A stretch of 64,000 nt of DNA from UBA668 sp038234785 (GTDB taxonomy: Bacteria; Actinomycetota; Acidimicrobiia; Acidimicrobiales; Ilumatobacteraceae): contig JBBQTC010000011.1 of NCBI GenBank assembly GCA_038234785.1, forward strand, positions 1 to 64,000, written 5' to 3'. The notes under the pieces are model-generated. The model was not told the origin of the DNA, ran no database searches, and saw only the letters and a list, made by a program, of their open reading frames with translations. The position numbers and the translations under genes were made by a program. Within the stretch, counting starts at the first letter, position 1, and the number at the start of each line of letters is the position of its first letter. Shown here piece by piece: positions 24,548 to 33,413 of the stretch.

Positions 24548-25858
24548 TCAGAACCCGAGGCGAGCGGACAGCTCGCCGACCAGCTGGTCGATCGGAACGC
24601 GCACCTGCGTGGTGGTGTCGCGCTCACGAATGGTGACTGCGCCGTCCTCGAGCGAATCGAAGTCGACCGTCACGCAGAACGGCGTGCCGATCTCGTCCTG
24701 ACGGCGATAGCGACGTCCGATCGCCTGGGTTTCGTCGTAGTCGACCATGTACCGCTCGGCGAGGGTGGCGTAGATCTGCTTGGCCAACGGGGTGAGCGTG
24801 TCCTTCTTGCTCAACGGCAACACGGCCACCTTGTACGGGGCGAGACGCGGGTGCAGGCGAAGGACCGTACGCGGCTCGTCGTTGATGACATCCTCGTCGT
24901 ACGCGGCGAGGAGGAACGCTGCCATGGCGCGGTTCACACCGGCGGCCGGCTCGATCACGTACGGCACGTAGCGCTCGTTGGTGGCCTGGTCGAAGTAGTC
25001 GAGCTTCTCGCCCGAGTGCTGGGCGTGCTGCTTGAGGTCGTAGTCGGTGCGTTGGGCGATGCCCTCGAGCTCGCCCCAGCCCCACGGGTAGAGGAACTCG
25101 ATGTCGCTGGTGCCCGACGAGTAGTGGCTGAGCTCGTCGGCGTCGTGCGGGCGCAGCATGAGCATCTCGGCCGGGATGCCGAGGTCGATGTACCACTGCA
25201 GCCGCGCGCCGCACCAGTACTCGTACCACTGCGCGCTCTCCGCCGGCGGCACGAAGAACTCGAGCTCCATCTGCTCGAACTCGCGGGTGCGGAAGATGAA
25301 GTTGCCCGGGGTGATCTCGTTGCGGAAGCTCTTGCCGACCTGGGCGATGCCGAACGGCGGCTTCTTGCGGCTGGTCTGGAGCACGTTGGAGAAGTTGACG
25401 AACATGCCCTGCGCGGTCTCAGGCCGCATGTACACCTCGGCACCGGCACCTTCGACGGGGCCGGCATAGGTCTTGAACATGAGGTTGAAGGCGCGGGCCG
25501 CGGTGAAGGTGCCCTTGGAACCACAGTTCGGGCAGGTGTTCGGATCGGTGAGATGGTCCTCGCGGAACCGTTGCTTGCAGTTGGTGCAGTCGACGAGCGG
25601 GTCACTGAAGTTCGCCAGGTGACCGCTCGCCTCGAACACCTGGGGCGGAGCGAGAATCGCAGCGTCGATCAGCATCACGTCGTCGCGCTGTTGGACCATC
25701 GTGCGAATCCAGGCCTCACGCACGTTGCGCAACATCAGCGAACCGAGCGGCCCGTAGTCGTAGCTGCTCCGGAAGCCGCCGTAGATCTCCGCCGACGGGT
25801 AGACGAATCCCCGTCGCTTGCAGAGGTTGACGATCTGTTCGAGTTCGGTGGCAGCCAT
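24548..25858 (-). CDS. glyS: glycyl-tRNA synthetase (alpha2 type)
   Basis: This class II aminoacyl-tRNA synthetase has 436 residues. The N-terminal RRGFVYPSAEIYGGFRSSYD and DYGPLGSLMLRNVR are diagnostic of the homodimeric (eukaryote/archaea/actinobacteria-like) enzyme. An insertion carries a CTNC/CPNC zinc site, then YMRPETAQGMFVNF, motif 2 QVGKSFRNEITPGNFIFRTR, GVNRAMAAFLLAAY (motif 3) and the anticodon-binding domain (YKVAVLPLSKKDTLTPLAKQ). ATG 25858 is preferred over the in-frame TTG nine bases upstream. Confidence 0.96.
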   Translation of the reverse strand: MAATELEQIVNLCKRRGFVYPSAEIYGGFRSSYDYGPLGSLMLRNVREAWIRTMVQQRDDVMLIDAAILAPPQVFEASGHLANFSDPLVDCTNCKQRFREDHLTDPNTCPNCGSKGTFTAARAFNLMFKTYAGPVEGAGAEVYMRPETAQGMFVNFSNVLQTSRKKPPFGIAQVGKSFRNEITPGNFIFRTREFEQMELEFFVPPAESAQWYEYWCGARLQWYIDLGIPAEMLMLRPHDADELSHYSSGTSDIEFLYPWGWGELEGIAQRTDYDLKQHAQHSGEKLDYFDQATNERYVPYVIEPAAGVNRAMAAFLLAAYDEDVINDEPRTVLRLHPRLAPYKVAVLPLSKKDTLTPLAKQIYATLAERYMVDYDETQAIGRRYRRQDEIGTPFCVTVDFDSLEDGAVTIRERDTTTQVRVPIDQLVGELSARLGF

Positions 25859-25977
25859 ACCCGGCAAAGGCTACGGGGCACCCCCGAGCAGCCGCGAAAT
25901 CATTTCCGAAAAGTGAGAGGATGGACCGAAACCACTCCCTCCCGGCTCCACGAACCGGCTCCACGAAAGGGTGACTC

Positions 25978-26814
25978 ATGACGTCGACCCGCCGCCTCCT
26001 CACCGTCGGATGCACGTTGTTGCTCGCCGTGGCTGCCGGGTGCAGCAGCAGCCAGACGCTCGGCGCCACGACCACCAGTGGTCCGGCCACCTCCTCGACC
26101 GTTGCCGAGTCCACCACGACGACCTCCACGACTGCACCGGCCACCACCGCTCCCGCGACCACTGCTGCTCCCGCCACCACGGTGCCGAGCAACGGGTCCT
26201 GTGCCGGCAGCAGCGGCATCCCCACCGGCGCCGACGTGGGTGCGAGCATCTCGGGCGACATCGACGGTGACCTCGTCGACGACACGGTCACCGAGTACAG
26301 CCTCGCCGGCGTCCCTCATGTTCACGCCACGCTCGCGTCGGGTGGTCAGAGCGACGCCGAGGTGGCGATCGGGTTCGCCGATCACGTGAGCATCAGCTTC
26401 GAGGACTTCGACTACTCGCTCGGCGCGCCCACCAAGCCGCCGGTCGCGGTGCTGGCCATCGGAGCGACGAAAGCGGGCACCGCGGTCTACACGTTCCTCA
26501 CGCTCACCACCCAGTACTGCATCCAGCCCTGGCACGACGGCGCCGGCACGATGTGGGTCGGACGGATCTCTGCCGAAGGACCCTACGAAGGATTGTCGTG
26601 CGAGATCGCCGCTGGGAGCCGTTACTACGCCGTCAACAGTGCCGAGCCCGACGGGGCAGGCGGATGGAACGTCACCCAGACCGTGTTCCGCCACAACTTC
26701 ACGCTCATCCAGTTCAACGCCCCGCTCCCGGTGGTGAACGTGCCCGACGGTCCCACCGTGCAGCATCAGTACGGCGACTTCTTCGGCTGCGACCACCCTC
26801 CCCTGTTCCCATGA
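25978..26814 (+). CDS. exported lipoprotein with Thr-rich stalk, unknown
   Basis: A 278-residue predicted lipoprotein. The signal peptide RRLLTVGCTLLLAVAAGC ends in a lipobox (Cys about 22). A threonine/alanine-rich low-complexity stalk (about 25-70) follows, then a globular domain with a Ca-binding-like stretch SGDIDGDLVDDTV of FG-GAP/EF-hand character and four later cysteines. No enzyme motif is seen. The stop overlaps the next start (ATGA). The two genes encode proteins of similar design and are probably co-expressed. Confidence 0.8.
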   Translation: MTSTRRLLTVGCTLLLAVAAGCSSSQTLGATTTSGPATSSTVAESTTTTSTTAPATTAPATTAAPATTVPSNGSCAGSSGIPTGADVGASISGDIDGDLVDDTVTEYSLAGVPHVHATLASGGQSDAEVAIGFADHVSISFEDFDYSLGAPTKPPVAVLAIGATKAGTAVYTFLTLTTQYCIQPWHDGAGTMWVGRISAEGPYEGLSCEIAAGSRYYAVNSAEPDGAGGWNVTQTVFRHNFTLIQFNAPLPVVNVPDGPTVQHQYGDFFGCDHPPLFP

Positions 26815-27581
26815 CGCGACGAATGAGCCACTGCCTCCTCGCCCTGTCGGGCCTCGCCGTGCTCGGCGCGTGCACGACCTCGCCGAGCGTCGGATCCGCG
26901 ACCACTTCCACGGTCACGGACGCCACCACGACCGCGCCTGCCGACACCACCTCGACGACGGACTCGTTGGCTGCGGCGACGACCACCACCACCGAGACCA
27001 CCGAGGCACCGGCACCGGCGCTCACGTTGCGCGTCGACGGCATCGGAGCATTCGACCTCGGCAGTCCGGCCCCCGATGTACTCGGGGCACTCACGGCGCA
27101 TCTCGGCAGCCCGGATACGGACGAGCCCCGCTTCTACCCCGCCCCCGACGGTTCTGGCGGCTACACCACTCCCGACGGCGAGTTCGGATTCGTCCAGTCG
27201 GTGGGCCGGTCGGTGTGCTGGCTCCTCGGCTTCTGTGCCGAGTTCGGCGGTGGGGTCGCTGCGTCGGACGCGCAGCTCCAGTTGACGGGCTGGTCCTACG
27301 GCGGCGACACGTCGGGCGAGCTGTCCACCGCCGATGGCATCACGATCGGGACGCTGTGGAGCGACGCACCGACCATGACGGTGCGACCAGGGGGTTGCTA
27401 CTCGCAGGGGTACGGCGAGACCGGCGATGGCATTCGCCTCACGTTGCAGAGCAACGGCATCCCGTTCAGCGAGTTCGACTCGGGCGGGAACTACCTCGAG
27501 CACCTGCCGGACTCTGCCGACGTGGAGGTGTTCTCGATGGATGCCGGCGACATCCCGGCCTTCCTGTTCGCCGACTGCTGA
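26811..27581 (+). CDS. second Thr-rich-stalk lipoprotein, unknown
   Basis: A 256-residue protein with signal peptide and lipobox (LLALSGLAVLGACTT, Cys about 19), a Thr/Ala-rich stalk to about residue 65, then a globular domain starting LTLRVDGIGAFDLGSPAPDV. It contains an aromatic/glycine stretch (GYTTPDGEFGFVQSVGRSVC) and four cysteines that may pair outside the cell. It is translationally coupled to the preceding lipoprotein and ends 21 bp from the convergent recO. Confidence 0.8.
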   Translation: MTRRMSHCLLALSGLAVLGACTTSPSVGSATTSTVTDATTTAPADTTSTTDSLAAATTTTTETTEAPAPALTLRVDGIGAFDLGSPAPDVLGALTAHLGSPDTDEPRFYPAPDGSGGYTTPDGEFGFVQSVGRSVCWLLGFCAEFGGGVAASDAQLQLTGWSYGGDTSGELSTADGITIGTLWSDAPTMTVRPGGCYSQGYGETGDGIRLTLQSNGIPFSEFDSGGNYLEHLPDSADVEVFSMDAGDIPAFLFADC

Positions 27582-27602
27582 CGCTGGAACTGGTCGAGCG
27601 GA

Positions 27603-28325
27603 TCAGTGCGTCTCGAACATCGCCACGGTGCGCAGCCGTCGTTCGAGGTGATGCTCGAGCGCGCGAGTCGCGTGAGCTGCGACTTCGTGCGTAGTTCGTG
27701 ACGCGGGGAGCTCCAACGCGTCGTTGAGACGCCCACCGAGGATCATCCGCATCATCTCCAGTGCCTCCTCGCTGAGCGGTGCGCCGGTGCGGCAGTTGCG
27801 GCAGAGCACCCCACCCTGGTCCATGTCGAAGGACACGATCGGACCGGGCTCGCCGCAGCGGACGCATGCGTCGAGTTCGGGTGCCACGCCATCGGCCGAC
27901 AACAGCTTCCAGTAGAACGCCGGTACCACCAACGGCCCGCTCCGGTCGGCGATGGTGCGCAGCGCGCCGACCACCATGCGGTACAGGTGCGGTGCGGGCT
28001 CGCGGTCCATCGCCATCTGGTCCGCCGCCTCGAGGACAGCGATGCCGTTGGTGAGGTGATCGAGGTCGACCATCATCGGCGCCAACGTCTCGACGGACTC
28101 CGCCTGGCTGACGATGTCGAGCTCGCGACCCTGTGAGAGCAGGAGCCGCACGTGGCTCATCGGTTCGAGCCGAGCGCCGAACTTCGACATGGTCTTGCGC
28201 ACACCCTTGGCAACGGCGCGCACCTTGCCGTGGTGCTCGGTGAGCAGCACCACGATGCGGTCGGCCTCGCCGAGTTTGTACGTGCGGAGCACGACCGCGG
28301 TGTCGCGGTACAGGTGGCTGGCCAT
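27603..28325 (-). CDS. recO: DNA repair protein RecO
   Basis: RecO helps RecR load RecA on SSB-coated single-stranded DNA. The 240-residue protein has the N-terminal OB-fold (YRDTAVVLRTYKLGEADRIV, HHGKVRAVAKGVRK), a helical core and the zinc site CVRCGEPGP/CRNCRTG. It starts four bases after the stop of the degenerate cis-prenyltransferase gene, so the two are almost certainly co-transcribed; recO-uppS proximity is a known actinobacterial arrangement. Confidence 0.95.
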   Translation of the reverse strand: MASHLYRDTAVVLRTYKLGEADRIVVLLTEHHGKVRAVAKGVRKTMSKFGARLEPMSHVRLLLSQGRELDIVSQAESVETLAPMMVDLDHLTNGIAVLEAADQMAMDREPAPHLYRMVVGALRTIADRSGPLVVPAFYWKLLSADGVAPELDACVRCGEPGPIVSFDMDQGGVLCRNCRTGAPLSEEALEMMRMILGGRLNDALELPASRTTHEVAAHATRALEHHLERRLRTVAMFETH

Positions 28326-28329
28326 GGGA

Positions 28330-28863
28330 TCAGTCGATGCCGCCGAAGCGGCGATGGCGATGCGAGTAGGAGGTGATGGCGTCCTCGAGATGGGCGGCGG
28401 CGAGGTCTCGCCACGCTGCGTTGACGAAGACGAGTTCGCTGTAGGCCAGCTCCCAGACCAGCGACGTGGGAAGGCGGTGTCCCGATCCGACGACCACCAC
28501 GAGATCGGGATCATCGTCGGCCGGCGAGTTCAACCAGCCGGCGATCGAGGCCTCGGTGATGTCGTCACCGCGGTCGTGCAGTGCCGCGATCGCGGCGGCG
28601 ACGCGGGCTCTTCCGTCGGGCTGCGCCTGAGCGCGCACCAGGCAGCTGCCCACGGTTGCCGAGCGTCCTGCCGGCAATGATTCCGACGCGTCACCCGAGA
28701 AGGGGCGAAGCGTGAGCCACTGCGCGCCGACGTGGTCGGCCACCTTGCCCAGCTCGTTCAGCCGTGCCGACCACTGGTCGGACGACATCGCGTTCCACTG
28801 CTCCAGCGCGCCGCCGACCACGATGATGTGGCGCAGAGGAGCGACGTCGGTGGCGGGGTTCAC
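28330..28863 (-). CDS. degenerate cis-prenyltransferase (UppS-like) paralogue, probably non-catalytic
   Basis: A 177-residue homologue of undecaprenyl diphosphate synthase. The C-terminal half aligns clearly: DPDLVVVVGSGHRLPTSLVW, ELAYSELVFVNAAW and SHRHRRFGG match the UppS DLLIRTsGExRLSNFLLWQ, YSELYF and RRFGG segments. The N-terminal half keeps the frame (LRHIIVVGG, GAQWLTLRPFS) but has lost the DGNGRWA diphosphate motif, and RTSGE is VGSGH. It is also about 70 residues short. It keeps the RxG tail that the nearby uppS product lacks. It may be a structural partner subunit like eukaryotic NgBR/Nus1; this is inference. Confidence 0.8.
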   Translation of the reverse strand: MNPATDVAPLRHIIVVGGALEQWNAMSSDQWSARLNELGKVADHVGAQWLTLRPFSGDASESLPAGRSATVGSCLVRAQAQPDGRARVAAAIAALHDRGDDITEASIAGWLNSPADDDPDLVVVVGSGHRLPTSLVWELAYSELVFVNAAWRDLAAAHLEDAITSYSHRHRRFGGID

Positions 28864-28890
28864 CCGTCCATTGTCCCACGCGTACCTGGG

Positions 28891-29466
28891 TCAGGAGGTC
28901 ATCCCGTTGAGGCCCACCAGGCCACGGGCGAGCTCAATCTCGCCCATGTGCCGCAGCCCGTGCTGATAGATCCAGCACTCGGTCGCATCGAGCAGGGTGA
29001 TGCCCACCGGGCCGGCGACCCGGGCGCTGTAGGTGCTCGCGATCTGCGGCGGGAACGGCCGAGTGATGACCACGCGATCGAGTTCGGCCGGATCGAGCTG
29101 ATCGAGCCAGGCCTCCGTCCGGGAGAACACGGCCCGCATGTACTCCTGGAACGCCTCGTAGTCGCCGATGCGCTGATCGATCATCTCGTCGACGGTCTTG
29201 TGCTTGCCGTGATCGTTGATCGTCATGCCCACTCGCGCCTGCCATTCGTCGTTCCAGATCGGGGGCATGCCGGTCATCAGCATGAAGGACGCGTCGATCA
29301 TGTTGGTGATGTGGAACAGGCAGAAGGCGATGGGCAGCACGCCCTCGCGCTCGAAGTGGTTGACGTGCTCGATGGTCATGGTCTCGACGGCCTGGTGATA
29401 CAGCGAGTGCATCGCTCGCATCCGGCGCTGGAGTGAATCGAGGACGAGCGTCGAGGAGGAGTCCAT
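28891..29466 (-). CDS. DinB-superfamily (DinB/DUF664-like) protein
   Basis: A 191-residue four-helix-bundle protein. Conserved-looking histidines lie in EHVNHFEREG, CLFHITNMIDASFMLMTGMP and the C-terminal IYQHGLRHMGEIELARGLVG, whose pattern HxxRHxGEIE is the metal-binding segment of DinB-like proteins (thiol-dependent transferases or metal hydrolases). ATG 29466 gives the usual length; the open frame upstream is short. It lies between the degenerate UppS-like gene and uppS. The substrate is unknown. Confidence 0.78.
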   Translation of the reverse strand: MDSSSTLVLDSLQRRMRAMHSLYHQAVETMTIEHVNHFEREGVLPIAFCLFHITNMIDASFMLMTGMPPIWNDEWQARVGMTINDHGKHKTVDEMIDQRIGDYEAFQEYMRAVFSRTEAWLDQLDPAELDRVVITRPFPPQIASTYSARVAGPVGITLLDATECWIYQHGLRHMGEIELARGLVGLNGMTS

Positions 29467-29567
29467 GGCGCGAAACCTTACTCCTGTCACAATGACTGTC
29501 AAATGTCTGGAGCAGAATCGGGCGCACCGGAGCTCGCCGGATCACCTCCACCCATTAGCGTGGCGAT

Positions 29568-30251
29568 GTGTCCGACGCCGCCGCTCCCCGCACCCGACCG
29601 ACACACGTGGCGTGCATCATGGACGGCAACGGACGCTGGGCGAGGAAGCGGAACCTCCCCCGCACCGAAGGGCACACCGAGGGCGAGGAGAACCTCGCGC
29701 GACTCGTTCGAGTCGCCGTCACGCGCAACGTGGGATGGCTCACGGTCTTCGGCTTCTCCACCGAGAACTGGGTCCGACCTCGCACCGAGGTGCGTCACAT
29801 CCTGGGTCTCCACAAGAAGCTGTTCGGCAGAGTGGCCGAGCTCAACGAGCTGAACGTGCGGATCCAGTGGATGGGACGGCCCTTCGACAGTCCCGACGCG
29901 CGCACGCCGAAGTACGTGCAGCGGGCCATCCGCAAAGCCATCGCCGACACAGCCCAGAACACCGGGATGGTGCTCACCGTCGCCTTCGATTACGGCAGCC
30001 ACGCCGAGATGGTGCACGCCGCACGGCGCACGATCGCCGACGGCGATCCCATCACCACCGAGACCGTCGGCCGCCATCTCTACCTGCCCGACCTTCCACC
30101 CGTCGATGTCCTCGTGCGCACATCCGGCGAGCTGCGCATCTCCAACTTCATGCTGTGGCAGAGCGCCGGCAGCGAGGTGTACTTCACGGACTGCCCGTGG
30201 CCCGACTTCGACGGTGCCGAACTCGACGCCGCGCTCGCGCTCGTCGGCTGA
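29568..30251 (+). CDS. uppS: polyprenyl (undecaprenyl) diphosphate synthase
   Basis: This cis-prenyltransferase makes the polyprenyl carrier for wall synthesis. The 227-residue protein has CIMDGNGRWARKR (catalytic Asp19), FGFSTENWVRP, FDYGSHAEMV and LVRTSGELRISNFMLWQ. It ends abruptly at GAELDAALALVG, without the usual C-terminal YxxRxRRFGG tail that carries the RxG motif important for catalysis. A homologue with that tail but without the catalytic motifs is encoded 700 bp away. Chain length of the product cannot be inferred. GTG is the start; dinG follows after 16 bases. Confidence 0.92.
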   Translation: MSDAAAPRTRPTHVACIMDGNGRWARKRNLPRTEGHTEGEENLARLVRVAVTRNVGWLTVFGFSTENWVRPRTEVRHILGLHKKLFGRVAELNELNVRIQWMGRPFDSPDARTPKYVQRAIRKAIADTAQNTGMVLTVAFDYGSHAEMVHAARRTIADGDPITTETVGRHLYLPDLPPVDVLVRTSGELRISNFMLWQSAGSEVYFTDCPWPDFDGAELDAALALVG

Positions 30252-30267
30252 GCGGAGCCGTTTGCAG

Positions 30268-32136
30268 ATGAAGATCGCCACTGCCCTCGCCGCCGTCACC
30301 GGTGCGCTCCCTGCCGCCGAGGAACGGCCCGGCCAGCAACAGATGGCGCAGGCCGTCGCCGATGCCATCGACAAGGGCCGCCACCTCGTCGTCCAGGCCG
30401 GCACGGGAACGGGCAAGACGATCGGCTACCTGGTACCCGCGATCCTTGCCGGCAAGACCGTCGTGGTCGCCACGGCCACCAAGGCGTTGCAGGACCAACT
30501 GGCCAGCAAGGACCTGCCGTTCCTGCAGGAACACGTCGGTGTCCCCTTCGAGTGGGCGGTGTTGAAGGGGCGCAGCAACTACGTCTGCATGCAGCGAGTG
30601 ACGGAGCTGCAGACTCGCGACAAGGGGCAGATGGAGATCGAGGAGTTCGCTCCGACCATCCGCGTCGAGATCAACCGGCTCGCCGAGTGGACGAAGCAGA
30701 CGACCACCGGCGACCAGGCCGAACTGACCTGGGCGCCCACCGACAAGGCGTGGCAGGCGGTGAGCGTCGGCTCCGACGAATGTCCCGGTGCCAGCCGTTG
30801 CCCGAAAGGACCGGTCTGCTTCGCCGAGTCTGCGCGCGACCGGGCTGCGGCAGCGAGCGTGATCGTCGTCAACATGCATCTGTACGGCTTGCACGTCGGC
30901 AGCGGCGGTGCGATCCTGCCCGAACACGACGTCGTCGTGGTCGACGAGGCACACCAGCTCGAGGACATCATGAGCGACACGGTGGGCGTGCAGATCAGCG
31001 GCGGCCGATTCACGACGCTCACCGCCGCGCTGAAGCGAATCCTCGACGACCCCGCCGTCGTCGGGCCGATCGCCGAGGGATCGGTCGCGGTGCGCGACGC
31101 GCTCTCGTCACTGCTCGGCCAACGGCTCCCGTTCCCGTTCCCCGAGGCGGTACAGGGCCTGCTCGTCGATCTGCGCGGGCGGCTGCAGAAGGCCCAGGAC
31201 GCGCTCCGCGCCATCGAGACCGAGGTCGACGAGGCCAAGCAGCGCAAGCTGCGCGGGCAGCAGTTGACCACTCGGCTGCAGGAGACCATCGACCTCGCGC
31301 TGGGCAAGCTCGACGGCTACGTCGCGTTCGTGGGCGGCGGTCCCGACTTCCCGAGGCTGGAGATCGCCCCGCTCGACGTGGGGCCGGTACTCGCCAACGG
31401 CATCTGGGCGCAGCGCACAGCGATCCTCACCAGCGCGACCATCCCGGCCTCACTGGCCACCCGCGTCGGGTTGCCGGCCGACCAGTTCGACGAGATCGAT
31501 GTCGGCAGCCCGTTCGACTACGAGCACCACGCACTCCTGTACTGCGCCCTCCACATGCCCGATCCGCGCAGCGCCGCGTACGGTCCCGCCGTGCACGACG
31601 AACTGGTGGCCCTGATCGAGGCCGCCGGCGGACGCACCCTGGCGCTCTTCACGAGCTACAAGGCCATGGACGCGGCGGCCGAAGCAGTGCGGGCGAAGGT
31701 CGCCTTCCCGATCTTCACCCAACGCGACCTGCCCAAGACCGCGCTGGTCAAAGCGTTCAGCGGGGACGAGCACGCCTGCCTGTTCGCGACGTCGGGCTTC
31801 TTCCAGGGAGTCGACATCCCGGGGCGCACCTTGAGCCTGGTGGTCATCGACCGCATCCCGTTCCCGCGACCCGACGACCCGTTGCTGTCGGCTCGCCGCG
31901 AATTGCTCGGCTCAGCAGCGTTCGGACAGATCGACCTGCCGCGTGCCGCGATGTTGCTCGCCCAGGCCACCGGGCGGCTGATCCGCAGTGCGACCGATCG
32001 CGGGGTCGTCGCCGTGATGGACCCGAGGCTCGGGAAGGCCAACTACCGCTGGGACATCGTCAAGGCGCTGCCGCCGATGCGTCGCACCCGTCACCGATCA
32101 GAGGCGGAGGAGTTCCTCCGCGAGATCGCGGCCTGA
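30268..32136 (+). CDS. DinG/XPD-family superfamily 2 DNA helicase
   Basis: A 622-residue ATP-dependent helicase. Walker A is AGTGTGKTIGYLVPAI, and the DEAH box is VVVVDEAHQLED. Four iron-sulfur-type cysteines occur in the XPD arrangement (YVCMQR, then ECPGASRCPKGPVCF). Helicase motifs IV-VI include LALFTSYKAM, CLFATSGFFQGVDIPG and LLAQATGRLIRS (arginine finger). These 4Fe-4S helicases work on forked or R-loop substrates in repair. ATG 30268 is 16 bp after uppS. The 3' end overlaps the convergent kinase gene by 77 bases. Confidence 0.92.
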   Translation: MKIATALAAVTGALPAAEERPGQQQMAQAVADAIDKGRHLVVQAGTGTGKTIGYLVPAILAGKTVVVATATKALQDQLASKDLPFLQEHVGVPFEWAVLKGRSNYVCMQRVTELQTRDKGQMEIEEFAPTIRVEINRLAEWTKQTTTGDQAELTWAPTDKAWQAVSVGSDECPGASRCPKGPVCFAESARDRAAAASVIVVNMHLYGLHVGSGGAILPEHDVVVVDEAHQLEDIMSDTVGVQISGGRFTTLTAALKRILDDPAVVGPIAEGSVAVRDALSSLLGQRLPFPFPEAVQGLLVDLRGRLQKAQDALRAIETEVDEAKQRKLRGQQLTTRLQETIDLALGKLDGYVAFVGGGPDFPRLEIAPLDVGPVLANGIWAQRTAILTSATIPASLATRVGLPADQFDEIDVGSPFDYEHHALLYCALHMPDPRSAAYGPAVHDELVALIEAAGGRTLALFTSYKAMDAAAEAVRAKVAFPIFTQRDLPKTALVKAFSGDEHACLFATSGFFQGVDIPGRTLSLVVIDRIPFPRPDDPLLSARRELLGSAAFGQIDLPRAAMLLAQATGRLIRSATDRGVVAVMDPRLGKANYRWDIVKALPPMRRTRHRSEAEEFLREIAA

Positions 32137-33376
32137 CCGACATCGGCCGCGACGGCGGCGAGATGATCGGCGACACGAGCGTGGGCTCGACACAGGCCCG
32201 CACGAGTGCATCGGCGGCCTCGACCGTCGCCGGCAACGGCTGCGAAAAGGCGTCGTCGCCGACGGCGACGGTGCGCTGCACATGATGGAGTCGAGCGATG
32301 TGCCACAACCCGCGATCGGCGGCGCTGGCAGTGTCGAGCACGGCGATGTCGGCGATGTGATGGCCCACCATCAGGTCGCATCCCTCGAGTGCGTCGTTGG
32401 CGGAGAGCACTTGGAAGTCACTCTGGCGAAGCACGTCGACGAGCAGGGTGCGAGCCGTGTCGTCGGCCACGACGACCAGTGCAATGCCGGAGTTCTTCGG
32501 CTCGACGAGCGGGAACTCGACCCGGAAGCTCGTGCCCTTGCCGACTTCGGAGCTGACGTCGATCCATCCGTGGCAGCGACCGATGACTCGGCGGACGACC
32601 GCGAGACCGAGGCCACAGTGCGGGCCCTGCTTGGTGCTGAAGCCGACGTCGAAGATCTGCCGCACGGTCTCGGGGGACATTCCGGGCCCGCTATCGGTGA
32701 CCGACACCCATGCCACACCCACGGCGGGCGAACCATCGGCGACGGGCCGTTCCCCGCGACCACATTCGACGGTGATGGCGCCCTTGCGTTGCATCGCGTC
32801 GGACGCGTTGTCGACGAGGTTCATCAGGATCTGCATGATGCTCGTGCGATCGATGCGGGCGAAGACCGGGGCACCACCGCACTCCATCTCGACGGTGACC
32901 GACGGGGTCGCCAGCCGACGGAGGATCGGTTCGAGTTCGCTGATCTGTAGACGGAGGTCGGTGGGGCGGTCGTCGACGACCTCCGCCCGGCCGGCACGCA
33001 TGAGATCGGAGGTGGCCATGAGGCCCCGCTCGGCGGCGTTGAGGATCTCGAGGACCAACGAACCGGCCTTGCGGCCGTGCATCTCGTCGTAGAGATCGAC
33101 GGCGCAGGCGTTGACGACGGAGAAGACGTTGCGCAGATCGTGGGCGATCGACTGGCTCGCCCTGGCCAACATCTGGACCTCGTGAGCGACCTCGCGGGCA
33201 CGCTGGTCGGCGAGGATCTGGCGCTCCGCCCGGCGGCTGACAACCCGCCACCAGGGCGCGGTGTACGGATGGGGTGCCAAATTGTGCCCGTCAAGAGGGC
33301 GTCGTGGTCCGTCCATCTCCCGCATGTCCCGTAACTCCCATCTGTGACCGTACCCGAGGTTTTCGGCAGATGCCAT
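32060..33376 (-). CDS. soluble histidine kinase with C-terminal receiver-like domain
   Basis: A 438-residue kinase without membrane segments. A coiled N-terminus leads to the H-box (RASQSIAHDLRNVFSVVNAC) and an ATPase domain with the N-box LMNLVDNASDAM, G1 VTDSGPGM, and GLGLAVVRRVI in the NtrB-like style. Residues about 300-410 look like a receiver (IALVVVADDTARTLLVDVLR, DIAVLDTASAADRGLWHI), but the acidic pair and Lys switch are weak, so phosphotransfer there is doubtful. The start is divergent from the next regulator by 37 bp, so they are probably partners. The C-terminal tail overlaps dinG by 77 bases. Confidence 0.85.
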   Translation of the reverse strand: MASAENLGYGHRWELRDMREMDGPRRPLDGHNLAPHPYTAPWWRVVSRRAERQILADQRAREVAHEVQMLARASQSIAHDLRNVFSVVNACAVDLYDEMHGRKAGSLVLEILNAAERGLMATSDLMRAGRAEVVDDRPTDLRLQISELEPILRRLATPSVTVEMECGGAPVFARIDRTSIMQILMNLVDNASDAMQRKGAITVECGRGERPVADGSPAVGVAWVSVTDSGPGMSPETVRQIFDVGFSTKQGPHCGLGLAVVRRVIGRCHGWIDVSSEVGKGTSFRVEFPLVEPKNSGIALVVVADDTARTLLVDVLRQSDFQVLSANDALEGCDLMVGHHIADIAVLDTASAADRGLWHIARLHHVQRTVAVGDDAFSQPLPATVEAADALVRACVEPTLVSPIISPPSRPMSVRPRSRGGTPPPLIGDGCDASAAAP

Positions 33377-33413
33377 GAGAAATCAAGCATGAATTGTGAA
33401 GTCCACCTAAGGT

